Part shown: in pieces, positions 1 to 9,099 of the stretch
Position numbering within the stretch: the stretch's first letter is position 1
How the letters are laid out: each line of letters opens with the position of its first letter
Source of the DNA: an uncultured Oscillospiraceae bacterium
GTDB taxonomy: Bacteria > Bacillota > Clostridia > Oscillospirales > Oscillospiraceae
DNA length: 52,131 nucleotides
NCBI GenBank assembly: GCA_947629915.1
Contig: CANRFN010000027.1
Span: 1 to 52,131, forward strand
Reading direction: 5' to 3'
Program-made: the position numbers and the translations under genes
Notes under the pieces: model-generated
Seen by the model: only the letters and a program-made list of their open reading frames with translations
What the model was told of the DNA's origin: nothing
Databases searched by the model: none

Positions 1-18
1 AGGGTGGGATTTAAAAAT

Positions 19-64
19 CGAGGTGGCCCGAATTTGTGCATTTCGACAAACTCAGGTCACCTCG
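19..64. repeat. imperfect palindrome at left window edge
   Basis: Arms CGAGGTG (19-25) and CACCTCG (58-64) are perfect complements, with an inner TTTGT/ACAAA pairing between them. It lies in an AT-rich stretch beyond the YfcC operon terminator. No gene is visible in positions 1-133. It could be a terminator of a gene outside the window or a protein-binding site; there is no clear T-run. Confidence 0.4.
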
Positions 65-133
65 CTGAATACTTACATTTTTTCTAAACAGCGGGGCTCT
101 GGCGGCTGGAAAGTTCACCCCTGGAGGCACAAG

Positions 134-163
134 ACGCCCCGTCCGGTGGGCCGGACGGGGCGT
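134..163 (-). terminator. stem-loop after the YfcC gene
   Basis: A perfect 13-bp GC-rich stem (134-146 with 151-163) has a 4-base loop and begins 22 bases after the stop codon of the carrier gene. It is followed on the minus strand by only a short T-poor tract, so termination efficiency is uncertain, but its position fits the end of the M20-YfcC operon. Confidence 0.65.
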
Positions 164-185
164 TGGATGGGAAACCTTGCGGCGC

Positions 186-1559
186 TCAGGCCACCCCGAT
201 GGCGCAGCCCACGATCACCAGGATGGTGGAGGCCACAAACCAGATGCCGAACAGGGGCAGCATCCACTTCATCCACTTGTCGTAGGAGATGCCGGCCGCG
301 GCGATGCAGGCCATCATGGTGCCGTTGGTGGGGAAGATCAGGTTGGAGAGGCCGTCTCCGTACTGGAATGCGCAGATGGACATCTGCCGGGTCACCCCTA
401 CCACATCGGAGAGGGGCGCGAAGATGGGCATGACCACTGCCGCCTGGCCGGAGCCGGAGGAGACGAAGAAGTTGAAGATCAGGTTGATGTAGTACATCAC
501 GGGGCCCACCAACACCTTGGGCATCTTGTCCAGGACGGCGGCCATGTAGTAGATGATGGAGTGGAGCACATTGCCGTCTGTGAGGATCACGGAGATGGCG
601 GTGGCGAGACCCACTAGCAGCGCGGAGAAGGTGAGCTGCTGGGCGCCCTTCAGGAAGGAGCGGACAAAGCCATCGCTGCCCATGCCGGCGAAGATGGCGG
701 AGAGCAGAGCGGCGATGAACATGATGCCGGCCATGTAGTTGAGGCCCCAGCCCAGGTTCAGGGAGCCGTAGGAGTAGACGGCCATTCCAATCACCAGAGA
801 CAGCAGCACCAGCGCATGACGAACTGTAAAGGGAACTTCCTTTGCATCCTTTACGTCAGAAGACTGAATGTCCTTTCCCAGCACGCTCTTGGAGGGGTCC
901 TTCCCCACCTTGGCGGCGTAGCGCATCACGTAGACCATGGTGAGGGCAAAGATCACGATCCAGCCCACGGTGCGAAAGCCAAAGCCGGAGAGCAGCGGGA
1001 TCTCGGCGATGCGCTGGGCGGTCTGGACGGTCATGGGACACATGGGGCTCATGGCGTAGCCGGCATAGGCTGCCACGTAGGTCACGGCGAGGCCGATGAG
1101 CGGATCCAGATTCAGTTTTTTGGCCAGGATGCAGCCGATGGGCACCACCGCCACCACCGGGTTTGCCATGACGCCCACAGCGCCGAGAACGGTCATGATC
1201 ACAGAGAGAATGGGGATCACCACCACGGCATTGCTGCCGAACTTTTTGGTGAGCAGACTGATGAAGCCGTCAAAGGCCTTGGTGTCCACCATCACGTTGA
1301 AGTAGCCGCCCAGCAGAATGGTGAAGAGGATGATCTGAGCCGAGTTCTGCATGCCGGTGAAGATGGCGTCCACAAAACTCCAGGGGGTGGCGCCGTGGGA
1401 CGCTACCAAGTGGAAGGTATTGGGGTCTATGTTCTTGCTGCCCTCGATGGTGTCGTACTGCCCTGCCGGGATGACCCAGGTCAGGACGGCGGCAATGACC
1501 ATGATGATGAATACGATCACAAATGCGTTGGGCATCCGGAAGCTTTTCTGCTTGTTCAT
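186..1559 (-). CDS. YfcC family (DcuC-like) membrane carrier
   Basis: The 457-residue polytopic membrane protein has about a dozen hydrophobic segments, starting with FVIVFIIMVIAAVLTWVIP near residue 13, and a polar loop around residues 215-245. The length and the SSGSGQAAVVMP and FPTNGTMMA segments in the C-terminal half are typical of the YfcC/C4-dicarboxylate anaerobic carrier group, which moves organic anions or peptide-like solutes across the cytoplasmic membrane. It is the second gene of an operon, 32 bases after an M20 peptidase, and has a good ribosome binding site (GAGGAGGT). The upstream T-box with a UGG specifier implies that it is induced when charged tRNA-Trp is scarce, so a tryptophan-containing or aromatic substrate is a reasonable inference. 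The substrate cannot be read from the sequence. Confidence 0.85.
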   Translation of the reverse strand: MNKQKSFRMPNAFVIVFIIMVIAAVLTWVIPAGQYDTIEGSKNIDPNTFHLVASHGATPWSFVDAIFTGMQNSAQIILFTILLGGYFNVMVDTKAFDGFISLLTKKFGSNAVVVIPILSVIMTVLGAVGVMANPVVAVVPIGCILAKKLNLDPLIGLAVTYVAAYAGYAMSPMCPMTVQTAQRIAEIPLLSGFGFRTVGWIVIFALTMVYVMRYAAKVGKDPSKSVLGKDIQSSDVKDAKEVPFTVRHALVLLSLVIGMAVYSYGSLNLGWGLNYMAGIMFIAALLSAIFAGMGSDGFVRSFLKGAQQLTFSALLVGLATAISVILTDGNVLHSIIYYMAAVLDKMPKVLVGPVMYYINLIFNFFVSSGSGQAAVVMPIFAPLSDVVGVTRQMSICAFQYGDGLSNLIFPTNGTMMACIAAAGISYDKWMKWMLPLFGIWFVASTILVIVGCAIGVA

Positions 1560-1591
1560 GAAATTGTACCTCCTCTAAGTGGACCGGGGGA

Positions 1592-2761
1592 TTAGAAGTC
1601 GTCCGGCAGGTCCAAAATGGTCTTTACCAGGATGCGGGCCCTCTCCCGCAGGGAGCGCAATACGGCGTACTCTGTGAGCGCGTGGTGGTTGGCGCCGCGG
1701 ACGCCCACGCCGCATAGTACCGGGATGCCCTCCATGGCCACATAGGCGGCATCGGAGCAGCCGCCGGTGAAGGCGGTCTGCGGGCTGCCGTGGCCCAGCT
1801 CTTCGCTGGCATGGCGCCAGATCTGAAACAGCGGTTCCGTCTTTTCCGTAAGCTCCATGGCCTGGAAGCCGGCGGACATCTTGAGCTCCGTGGAGACGCC
1901 GGGGACGTACACCCGCTCCCGGATCTCCCGGAGCTGGGTCAAGGCGGTGTCCCTGGCCTCTTTGGACTTGAACCGCACCCCTACCTTCACCTCGCAGCGG
2001 TCCGGCACCACGTTGGGGCCGGACCCGCCCTGGATGGTGCCGCAGTTGAAGGTTGTGCCGGAGAGATCTGTGAGGGCCTCTATATCCAGCACCTTGTGGG
2101 CCGCCTCCCGGATGGCGCTGGCCCCCTTCTCTGGGGCGTTGCCGGCGTGGGAGGCCCGGCCCTGGAAGAGGAGAGAGACCACAAAGCCGCCTTTCCTCCG
2201 GGTGATTACATCGCCGTTCAAGGGGCCGGACTCGCAGTTGAAGGCGGCGGCACAGCCCGGGATGTGGTCCCTGTACAGGACCAGGCTCTCCTCGTGGGAG
2301 AGGGCGTGGGCGGTCTCCTCGTCCCCGATGAGCAGCAGTTTCAGCTGGCGGCGGCGATATCCGGCGTGCAGCAGGGCCCGAATGGCGAGAAAGGCCACCG
2401 CGATGCCGCCCTTGCAGTCGTAGACGCCGGGTCCGTGGACGAGGTCCCCCTCTACCCGGAAGGTGTCCTCGCCAAAGGCGCCCTTGGGGTGGACGGTGTC
2501 CAGGTGGGCCATCAGGGCCACCGGCGGCAAGGGGCCGGGCCGGGTCCAGGCCGCCAGTGCGGGGCCGGCGCCGTCAAAACGGTACAGCTTGGTCCCCATC
2601 CCCAGGGCATCGCAGTAGGTGTCCAGATGGTCCGCCAGCCTTGCCACCCCATCGAGATCGGAGGACTGGCTCTCGATCCGTACGATGTTCTCCCAGAGGC
2701 CGATGAGATCGTCCTCGTGCTCATCGATATACGCCAGCGCAATACGCAGCGTCTCTTCCAT
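1592..2761 (-). CDS. M20 family metallopeptidase (CPG2-like)
   Basis: The 389-residue cytosolic zinc hydrolase carries the M20 signatures in order: AHLDTV near residue 85, GVYDCKGG near 112, the catalytic GDEET near 146, NCESG near 174, the dimerisation-domain GRASHAGNAPEKG near 201, and a late metal-binding histidine in ANHHALTE. Family members remove C-terminal or acyl-linked amino acids from small peptides and conjugates. It is the first gene of the operon; the start at 2761 is preceded by GGAGGG. Pairing with a YfcC carrier suggests import of a conjugate or peptide and intracellular release of an amino acid. The T-box upstream points to tryptophan as the product that matters (inference). 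It is full length and shows no damage. Confidence 0.88.
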   Translation of the reverse strand: MEETLRIALAYIDEHEDDLIGLWENIVRIESQSSDLDGVARLADHLDTYCDALGMGTKLYRFDGAGPALAAWTRPGPLPPVALMAHLDTVHPKGAFGEDTFRVEGDLVHGPGVYDCKGGIAVAFLAIRALLHAGYRRRQLKLLLIGDEETAHALSHEESLVLYRDHIPGCAAAFNCESGPLNGDVITRRKGGFVVSLLFQGRASHAGNAPEKGASAIREAAHKVLDIEALTDLSGTTFNCGTIQGGSGPNVVPDRCEVKVGVRFKSKEARDTALTQLREIRERVYVPGVSTELKMSAGFQAMELTEKTEPLFQIWRHASEELGHGSPQTAFTGGCSDAAYVAMEGIPVLCGVGVRGANHHALTEYAVLRSLRERARILVKTILDLPDDF

Positions 2762-2783
2762 ATGTGCATCCCTCCAGACAAAT

Positions 2784-2826
2784 AAAAACTCCTGTCCCGT
2801 GTATCGTCATACACAGGACAGGAGTG
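2784..2826 (-). terminator. T-box intrinsic terminator
   Basis: A long near-perfect stem-loop (about 2789-2825), with arms reading ACTCCTGTCC and GGACAGGAGT, is followed on the minus strand by a run of five T. It lies directly after the T-box sequence and 23 bases before the M20 start codon, as expected for the terminator of a transcription-attenuating T-box. Confidence 0.9.
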
Positions 2827-3088
2827 AAAACACTTCTGCGGTGCCACCTGAATTCGCCCCGTAGGGCGCTCTCGTCAGCGTACCAACATACGCCTCCCGC
2901 GGTTACGTGCGGATCACGTCTCGCCTACTGACGCTCCCCTGAGCGTGTTCGGGTTGCCCTCACGGGTCCATTCCCTCTCCTTCCGGCCGCCGCACTTCCA
3001 CCATCTGCAGCTCGCTGTGGGTGTTCCGGAGAGATACTACTCCCGCTCATCGGTTTTTCCTATGACACAGCCGGCTGTACCGAACTGC
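2784..3088 (-). promoter_or_regulatory. T-box riboswitch, predicted tryptophan specific
   Basis: The minus strand reads AGGTGGCACCGCAG at 2836-2849, the conserved T-box element, followed by the terminator. Upstream, Stem I can be traced. A base helix CGGG/CCCG encloses a specifier bulge with AGTAGTA on the 5' side and GGGAATGGA on the 3' side. By analogy with known leaders, the triplet just before the conserved A and the base helix is the codon: TGG at 2968-2970, tryptophan. The antiterminator bulge is UGGC, which would pair with a G discriminator; bacterial tRNA-Trp has G73, giving independent support. Uncharged tRNA-Trp would stabilise the antiterminator and turn on the peptidase/carrier operon. 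Exact helix ends were judged by eye. Confidence 0.9.
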
Positions 3089-3094
3089 GGGGAG

Positions 3095-3124
3095 AGAATA
3101 TCATCAAAGACAAGGCTGTGTCAA
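3095..3124 (-). promoter_or_regulatory. sigma-A promoter of the T-box operon
   Basis: Minus strand TTGACA (3119-3124), an 18-base spacer and TATTCT (3095-3100). Transcription would start near 3088, just before Stem I of the T-box. Confidence 0.7.
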
Positions 3125-3228
3125 TTGTGAATCCATACAAATTTGCAGGATGAGAGCGCAACTCCTGCGTTTTGCCGGCGAAACGGACATGCTTTTTTGA
3201 GAAGTTGCAGGATTATTAGGTAGTGCCA

Positions 3229-5592
3229 TCACCCATGGACCCACTTTTTCCGGGTCAGCAGCAGTGCGGCGGCTGCCACGGCCAGCCAGGCAAGCCATGG
3301 GAGCAGATACACGGGACTGCCGCTGCCCATCCCCCACAGAAGCTCCGCAGAGGAGACCGAGACCACCGGTGAGACCCATTGGAATATCTCCGCCCCAAAG
3401 GCGCACAGCAGTCCAGGGATCCCCAGGAGCGCCGCGCAGGTCAGGTACGCCGTGCGGACATTGGAACAGAGTGCCCCCAGGGCAAGGGACGCCTCTGCCG
3501 TAAGCACGAGCATCAGGAGCCGGACGGCGTACAGCAGGGCCGCATACTGCCACATGGTGAGGTGCAGCGGAAAGTGCGTCAGGGAGTCCAGATTGCCTAT
3601 GGGTACCGCCATTACCGGGAGCATTTTGTAGTCGACCAGCACATAGACATACTCACGGATGTACACGCAGGCCCACACGAAGGCGCCCAGGAGCGCCGCG
3701 ATGAGGACCTTTCTCCGGAAGAGATGCAGCCGGCCGCCCGGGGCGGACCGCAGCATGGGCACCACCCCCGCCTGCCGCTCAAAGGCATATAGGGGGGCGG
3801 CAAGAATGGCGGTCATCAGAATGGCGATGGCGGCGTTGAGCCGCTGCTGGTTTTGGCTCTGGGGCCCGTAGACGATGTCAAAATCATACTCATTTGCCAC
3901 CCAGGGCTGGTATCCGCCCGCTGCGGCCCGCTCCCGAAGCACCGACACCCGGGCCTCCACCTTGTCCAGGGCCTGTAAAAGCGAAGAGGCATTGTCGCTT
4001 TCCGTGGCAAGGTCCCGGGCACGGTCCAGGTAGGCATCGGTGCTTTCATCAATGGGACCCTCCATGTCTCCCATGTAGGCCTCGTACATCGCATCGACCT
4101 GAGGCGTGATATCTGAGTCCAGATAGGACATCCTCCCGCTGAGGACAAACACCAGCGCCATCAGCAGAAGGCCGTATTGATACGCCAGGGACTTGTATCC
4201 CTCCCAGCCGCCAATGGAAAACCGGCTGCGGACCGTGTCCAACCCTTTGTTGACCGCACCGGAGATGCGGCTCAGGTGGTCTCTGTTCCCCTCCGGACGG
4301 CGCTTGGGCAGGACATAGAGCGTCCAAAACAAACAGAGACTGCCGATCACGGCCAGCCCGCACCATGCGATGGTGCGGATTCCCACCGGGAAGCCGAAGA
4401 GATCTACGTTCAGGTAGTTCGTGTAGAGCGCAGAGGTGTGGACATAGGCGAAGAGATTGAAGTACTTGAACACGTTCAGAATGCTCTGTACCGGCAGGAA
4501 CTCATACAGCGCATATTCCGCGGCCAATGCTATTCCCAGCACCGCGACCGAGAACTGGGGGTTTGTGATGGAGCACAGCACGCACCAAAGCAGCAGCCCG
4601 ATGAACACGCCGGACAGGACCTTCACCGCAAAGAATTGGAGCAGCCACTGGGCGATGCTGATCTTCAGCGGGCAGGTTCCAAAGTGCTCCACAGACTGAA
4701 GGGGCCGGCTCAAATCCTGCCAGCCGCCGTGAAACCACATGGATACGGCGAAGGGCAAGAAGGAGTAGAGAGCCGTTGCCAGAAGGGAGCTGACACAGAG
4801 AATGCCAAGCCTGGTGAGGGCGAGGCGGCCCCGGCCGCCGCGGGTGGCCCGGACCGCCGGCCAGAGGCCGTGCCGCCGCTCCTCCAGAAAGGACATCACG
4901 ATGACGGCGATGGCGAGCAGATGGAAGTAGTCGCCCAAGCCGAAGTCCAGCCACCGCTCCAGCCCGAGGCTGTTTCCAAACGCCACCTGCACGCCCAGGA
5001 TTGTCTCAAAGTCCTCCGCCGTCTTGGCGAGGTTTCTTCTGGCAAAGCTCCCGGGTTTCCCAAAGAGGCTGGTCTGGGACCGGGTCTCTGCCTCGGACTG
5101 GATCCCCGCCAGGTAGTCGCTGTATCCGGCGAGATATGCGGCCTCTTCCCGAATCGATTCGGCGGCGTTGTAGAAGCCGGTGTAAGTGACGTACAAATCT
5201 CGATCTGCCCCGCGGCGCATGGCCTCCAGGAGCGCGGGCAGATCCGCAATGGCTGCGGCAGCCTCCTCATCGGAATGGTACATGCCGCCGGACCAGCCCG
5301 GGGAGTAGACCCACGCCTGCACGCCGTCCACCCGCTGGAGCTCGGCCTGGGCGAGGGCGATGATCTCCTCCAGGGGTTTGCCCTTCCACGCCTCGATGAG
5401 GGCGGAGCGGTAGGTGCTGGCGGCCAAGGCTTTGTCAAAATCCTCCAGTGACGCGTTGGTGTAGTAATCCCATTTGTTGTCCAGGGCACTGTCCAGCACG
5501 GTTACCAGGAAGGCTGCGAGACAGAGAACGGCGGCCAAAAGGAGCAGCCCCAGCCGTCTCGGACTCAAAAATACTCTCTTCCACTCGTTCAT
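3229..5592 (-). CDS. ABC transporter permease, internally duplicated
   Basis: This 787-residue membrane protein follows the ATPase gene with a one-base gap, so the two are translationally coupled. An open frame extends upstream to 5763, but it would read through the ATPase gene; the chosen start begins MNEWKRVF. The layout repeats itself. A first half has one N-terminal helix (about 15-33), a roughly 185-residue extracytoplasmic part and a helix cluster (about 217-430). A second half has a helix (about 470-485), an outer part of about 100 residues and a cluster from about 585 to the end. This looks like two ABC-2/FtsX-like permease units fused head to tail, enough to form the whole channel with an ATPase dimer. 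The substrate is unknown; nearby lipoproteins suggest an envelope or peptide-related role. Confidence 0.75.
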   Translation of the reverse strand: MNEWKRVFLSPRRLGLLLLAAVLCLAAFLVTVLDSALDNKWDYYTNASLEDFDKALAASTYRSALIEAWKGKPLEEIIALAQAELQRVDGVQAWVYSPGWSGGMYHSDEEAAAAIADLPALLEAMRRGADRDLYVTYTGFYNAAESIREEAAYLAGYSDYLAGIQSEAETRSQTSLFGKPGSFARRNLAKTAEDFETILGVQVAFGNSLGLERWLDFGLGDYFHLLAIAVIVMSFLEERRHGLWPAVRATRGGRGRLALTRLGILCVSSLLATALYSFLPFAVSMWFHGGWQDLSRPLQSVEHFGTCPLKISIAQWLLQFFAVKVLSGVFIGLLLWCVLCSITNPQFSVAVLGIALAAEYALYEFLPVQSILNVFKYFNLFAYVHTSALYTNYLNVDLFGFPVGIRTIAWCGLAVIGSLCLFWTLYVLPKRRPEGNRDHLSRISGAVNKGLDTVRSRFSIGGWEGYKSLAYQYGLLLMALVFVLSGRMSYLDSDITPQVDAMYEAYMGDMEGPIDESTDAYLDRARDLATESDNASSLLQALDKVEARVSVLRERAAAGGYQPWVANEYDFDIVYGPQSQNQQRLNAAIAILMTAILAAPLYAFERQAGVVPMLRSAPGGRLHLFRRKVLIAALLGAFVWACVYIREYVYVLVDYKMLPVMAVPIGNLDSLTHFPLHLTMWQYAALLYAVRLLMLVLTAEASLALGALCSNVRTAYLTCAALLGIPGLLCAFGAEIFQWVSPVVSVSSAELLWGMGSGSPVYLLPWLAWLAVAAAALLLTRKKWVHG

Positions 5593-5593
5593 A

Positions 5594-6331
5594 TCATTCA
5601 CCAAGGAAGTACATGTACACGTCCTCAAGGCTCGGGATCCCCAATGCGGGCTTCCAATCGGCGGGGAGGGACGCGATGAGGGCGTGGGGCGTGTCCACGC
5701 GCAGAAGCTCCCCTTTTTTGAGGAGCAGGACCTGGTCCGCAATGGACTCGATGTCCGTGACAATGTGGGTGGTAAGAAGGACGATCATATCCTGGGACAA
5801 CTCTTTGATGAAGGTCCGGATCCGTACCCGCTCCCGGGGGTCCAGGCCCGCCGTGGGCTCGTCCAGCAGCAGAACTTTCGGATCCCCGATCAGCGCTTGA
5901 GCCAGGAGAACGCGCTGCTTCATGCCGCCGGAGAAGCTGCCCACCTTTTTGTGCCGCACGTCTGTCAGGTTCGTAAGCTCCAAGACCTTGCCCACCTGCT
6001 GCCGGAGTGCCTTCCCCCGGATGCCCTTGAGCCTGCCCATGTAGGAGACGAAGTTCTCCGCCGTCATCTGCTCGTAGATCCCCTGCTGTTGGGGCATAAA
6101 GCCCAGCACAGCGCGGAATTTGTCGCCCAAATCCAGGATGTCGGTCCCGTCAAAGAGGATGGAGCCTCCGTCCCGTTTCACGTTGTCCGTGATCAGGTTC
6201 ATCAGCGTGGACTTTCCCGCACCATTGGCCCCCAGGATGCCGTAGATGCCCGGTTCAAAGGTGATGGAGAGGTCCTTGAGCGCCAGGTTGTCCCCGTATC
6301 GTTTCGTCAGGTTTTTAATTTCCAGTTTCAT
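5594..6331 (-). CDS. ABC transporter ATP-binding protein
   Basis: The 245-residue ATPase subunit has Walker A GANGAGKST, a Q-loop in FMPQQQG, the signature SFSGGMKQRV, Walker B with VLLLDEPTAGLDP and the H-loop TTHIV, so it should be catalytically intact. Family members of this size energise ABC-2 type exporters. I chose the start at 6331 (MKLEIKNL) because the conserved domain begins there; an in-frame ATG at 6358 would add nine residues. It lies 30 bases after the lipoprotein gene and abuts the permease gene, so the operon order is regulator, two lipoproteins, ATPase, permease. Confidence 0.9.
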   Translation of the reverse strand: MKLEIKNLTKRYGDNLALKDLSITFEPGIYGILGANGAGKSTLMNLITDNVKRDGGSILFDGTDILDLGDKFRAVLGFMPQQQGIYEQMTAENFVSYMGRLKGIRGKALRQQVGKVLELTNLTDVRHKKVGSFSGGMKQRVLLAQALIGDPKVLLLDEPTAGLDPRERVRIRTFIKELSQDMIVLLTTHIVTDIESIADQVLLLKKGELLRVDTPHALIASLPADWKPALGIPSLEDVYMYFLGE

Positions 6332-6361
6332 TGTACTGACCCGCTTTCCGCGTTGCATCGC

Positions 6362-7636
6362 TCAACTGAACACCGCAAACGAGCACAGCACGCTGGCCCC
6401 GCTGCCATCCAGAGGCACTTGAATCATGGTGGTGATGTGGGATTGCTGAATGTGATTCGGCACGTAGAACCCGTCCAGCGCGTAGTACACATTGGTCTCG
6501 TCTCTGCCGAGCAGATCACCCGATACCAGATTCCAATGGAAATCTTCCGCGCTCCAGGCTCCGGTGCCGTACTTGTCGTCCATGAGCGCCTGTGCTGCAC
6601 CCGCCAGATCAACCTCGTATGTCTCGTCTAAAACCGCTTGCCCATCGAAGTCCTTGATGACCACATGGAAAGCATAGCTGCCATCGTTTTCCTGAAACGT
6701 GAACCCGGAGACGATTCCATCTGCGATCCCGCCGCGGGTGGTGTCAGTGACACCGGTATCACAGACCAGATCTAGGTGGCCGTCCGAAAAGCCGTATCGA
6801 TAGAGCCCCATCTGCTCTGTCGCGTGGTCATAGGCCATGAACAGGACGCCCTGCTCTTCTACCCACATGTCCTTGATCCAGTTCATATCCGTGCTGTTCG
6901 GCGCATCATACAAGGTCTCCGTCTCACCGGACGCTGTATTGTACCTGCGGATCCGAATCCGGTGGGTCCCCTCACCCCAAGGCCCCTCGCAGGTCAGGAA
7001 ATAGAGCCATCCATCGTAGAGCTGTATCGGTATCCCGGAGTGGTTTCCAGTCTCCGCACGCTCGTTCAGAATGGTCGTGACGGCCCCGCTTTCCAGGTCC
7101 AGCGATGCGATCTTTTGGTATGTGACCTCCTCGCCGTTCTCCACAGTGCTTGTACACACGCCTGCGGTTAGGGTGCCATCCTCAAACAGAACGGCGTCCA
7201 AGCCATTGGGCGCTGGAAATTCGTCAGGCAGCCGGACCTCCCGCCTGTCCGTACCGTCCAGCGCGGTGTTGTACAGCGAATACGGCTGCTGGGTCTCATG
7301 GGGGTAGTGATCTCCGATCCAGTACAACCGCTCGTTCTGGATGAACAGGCACCGAACGCCCAAATATGCCCATGCGTTGCAGTCCTCTCCGTCATGCCCG
7401 CATTCTGGCTTCCCGCAGAGAACCCCGCTGATCCCTGACTCCTTATCTACATAATTGATGAATTGGTCGCTGGAACCCAAATAGATGGTGTCCGCGGTCT
7501 CCGCCGCGTGGATCTGTTGGTTTTGATGCAGATAGGACCGAGTGGTATCTACACTTTCTTCCTCTGCCCCCAGGCTGTCACAGCCGGCGAGGAACAGGAA
7601 GGTAATGGCAAGGAGAATGGCAAGTACTCGTTTCAT
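6362..7636 (-). CDS. lipoprotein, beta-propeller-like, paralogue 1
   Basis: The 424-residue protein starts MKRVLAILLAITFLFLAGC: a lysine/arginine n-region, hydrophobic core and LAGC lipobox, so it should be a lipid-anchored surface protein. The mature part has repeated short segments ending in aromatic/Tyr-Asp turns (LYWIGDHY, LYNTALDGTDRR, VYYALDGFYV, LDGSGA), which suggests a beta-propeller of the kind seen in DUF5050-like surface proteins. A CGKPECGHDGEDC motif near residue 75 is cysteine rich. The start at 7636 has AGAGGG upstream. It is followed by the ABC ATPase gene after 30 bases. A second, frameshifted copy lies immediately upstream. Function is unknown; a sensor or substrate-binding role for the ABC system is an inference. 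Confidence 0.75.
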   Translation of the reverse strand: MKRVLAILLAITFLFLAGCDSLGAEEESVDTTRSYLHQNQQIHAAETADTIYLGSSDQFINYVDKESGISGVLCGKPECGHDGEDCNAWAYLGVRCLFIQNERLYWIGDHYPHETQQPYSLYNTALDGTDRREVRLPDEFPAPNGLDAVLFEDGTLTAGVCTSTVENGEEVTYQKIASLDLESGAVTTILNERAETGNHSGIPIQLYDGWLYFLTCEGPWGEGTHRIRIRRYNTASGETETLYDAPNSTDMNWIKDMWVEEQGVLFMAYDHATEQMGLYRYGFSDGHLDLVCDTGVTDTTRGGIADGIVSGFTFQENDGSYAFHVVIKDFDGQAVLDETYEVDLAGAAQALMDDKYGTGAWSAEDFHWNLVSGDLLGRDETNVYYALDGFYVPNHIQQSHITTMIQVPLDGSGASVLCSFAVFS

Positions 7637-7665
7637 ATGACGGAACCCTCTTTCTGTGTCGTACA

Positions 7666-8936
7666 TTATTGGCTGCTGTGCTCTTCTATAGACGAACAGA
7701 GCACTTTGGCGCCGCTGCCGTCCAGGGCCACCTGAAGGATTGTGGTGTAATTACGCTCCATGCCCTCCTCCGTGTGACTGCCGTAAGGGGCATAGTACGC
7801 ATAGGTCTCATCGCGCCCGAGAAACCGCGTCCCTACGCCCGTGCTGTAGAATGGACATACGTCCTGCAGGTCGAAGGTGTAGGTCTCATCGAGCAGAAGA
7901 TTGCCTGCAAAGTCCTTCATGACAATGTGATAGGTATAGACGCCATCGGCATTTTGGATGGTGAAGCCCGTGATCAGGTGATCGGCAATCCCCATGTTGG
8001 AGCCATCGATCCCGAGATCAAACTGTTTGCTGCACTCCCCTGTTGCAAAGTCATAGCGGTAGATCCCAACGGCCGGGACGCCGGGAGAACTCCAGGAATG
8101 GCGGTCGAAATACACGCTCTCGTCTGTCACCCAAAGCTCACTGGTGTAGTGGAGCGGGGTGTTCAGGTCCTCATAGAGGGTCTCAAGGGTGCGGGTGCCC
8201 GCGTTCCAGCGGTAAAGGCGGAAGTCGTGAAGGGACGAGTCCTCCCCATCCTCTGGCGCAGCGTAGTCGTTGGTGACGATGGTCAAGCTGTCCCCGTAGA
8301 ACTGCATGTCCAGGTTCTTTGGATCCAGATCGACCTCTGATTTCTCCCGGAGGATCTCAACGGATGCCTCATCGGGGTCCAGGGGAATTGCACGGACGGT
8401 AAAGTAATCCACGTCCTCCCCGTTCTCAATCACATCCTCCACAGCACCATAATAAAGGTAGCCGTCATGCAGGGTGAAATACGCCAGACTGGAGGCATTG
8501 TTCGCCAGCGATTCCCTGTCGATCACAAGCTCCTCCTGGCGGTCCGTTCCATCCAGCGCCGCGCTGTACAGGGAGCAAGTCCTGAGATTCCCGATGGAAT
8601 CGCATACCCAGTACAGCCTTCCGGCGTCTACAAACAGGCACGCAGGCCCGGAGACGGCGGTATACGCGTTACAGGTCTCATCGCTGTGCCTGCAATCCGG
8701 CCTCCCGCACAGGGGCCGGTGATGCCTGTGGCCTTATCAACGTACTTGATGAAGTTGTCGTGCTCGCCAATATAGTAGATCGTGTCTTCCGTCTCGGCGG
8801 CTTGGACTACCTTGTAGGAGTGGGCAAAGGATCTCGCGGTATCGATCCCCCGCTCTGTCTCCTCCGTTCCGGAAGTGCCGCAGCCAGCGAGAAACAGGAA
8901 TGTCAGGGCGATGAGTGCTGCTAAAGTTCGTTTCAT
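7666..8936 (-). pseudogene. lipoprotein paralogue 2, broken by a frameshift
   Basis: The gene starts at 8936 with MKRTLAALIALTFLFLAGC (lipobox) behind GAAGGGAGA, and reads like paralogue 1 as far as YVDKATGITGP. There the frame is lost at a run of four G on the plus strand (8712-8715). With one extra base the frame continues LCGRPDCRHSDETCNA, matching LCGKPECGHDGEDCNA of paralogue 1, and stays open through LYSAALDGTDRQEE to the stop at 7666. The two pieces seen as separate ORFs (start near 8936; 7666-8526) are therefore one gene with a one-base deletion. It may be a true pseudogene, a phase-variable homopolymer or a sequencing error. If restored it would encode about 423 residues. Confidence 0.8.
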
Positions 8937-9099
8937 CAGACTATCTCCCTTCTCCGTTGTGGTCATCGCGGATCGCCTTGTAAGGCGTCCTGCATTACGC
9001 TCTCCCCTCTTTCCAAAACATGTGTGGCACGCTGCCGGCGGCCTTACACCCAGCGGAAAGGTTTCACAGGCGCAATGTCCTACCAAGGCGGTGGCTGAC

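Noticed and set aside
5593..5763. Longer start for the ABC permease
   Set aside because: It would overlap most of the last 170 bases of the ATPase gene with Arg/Ser/Pro-rich nonsense; the membrane helix begins right after the start at 5592.
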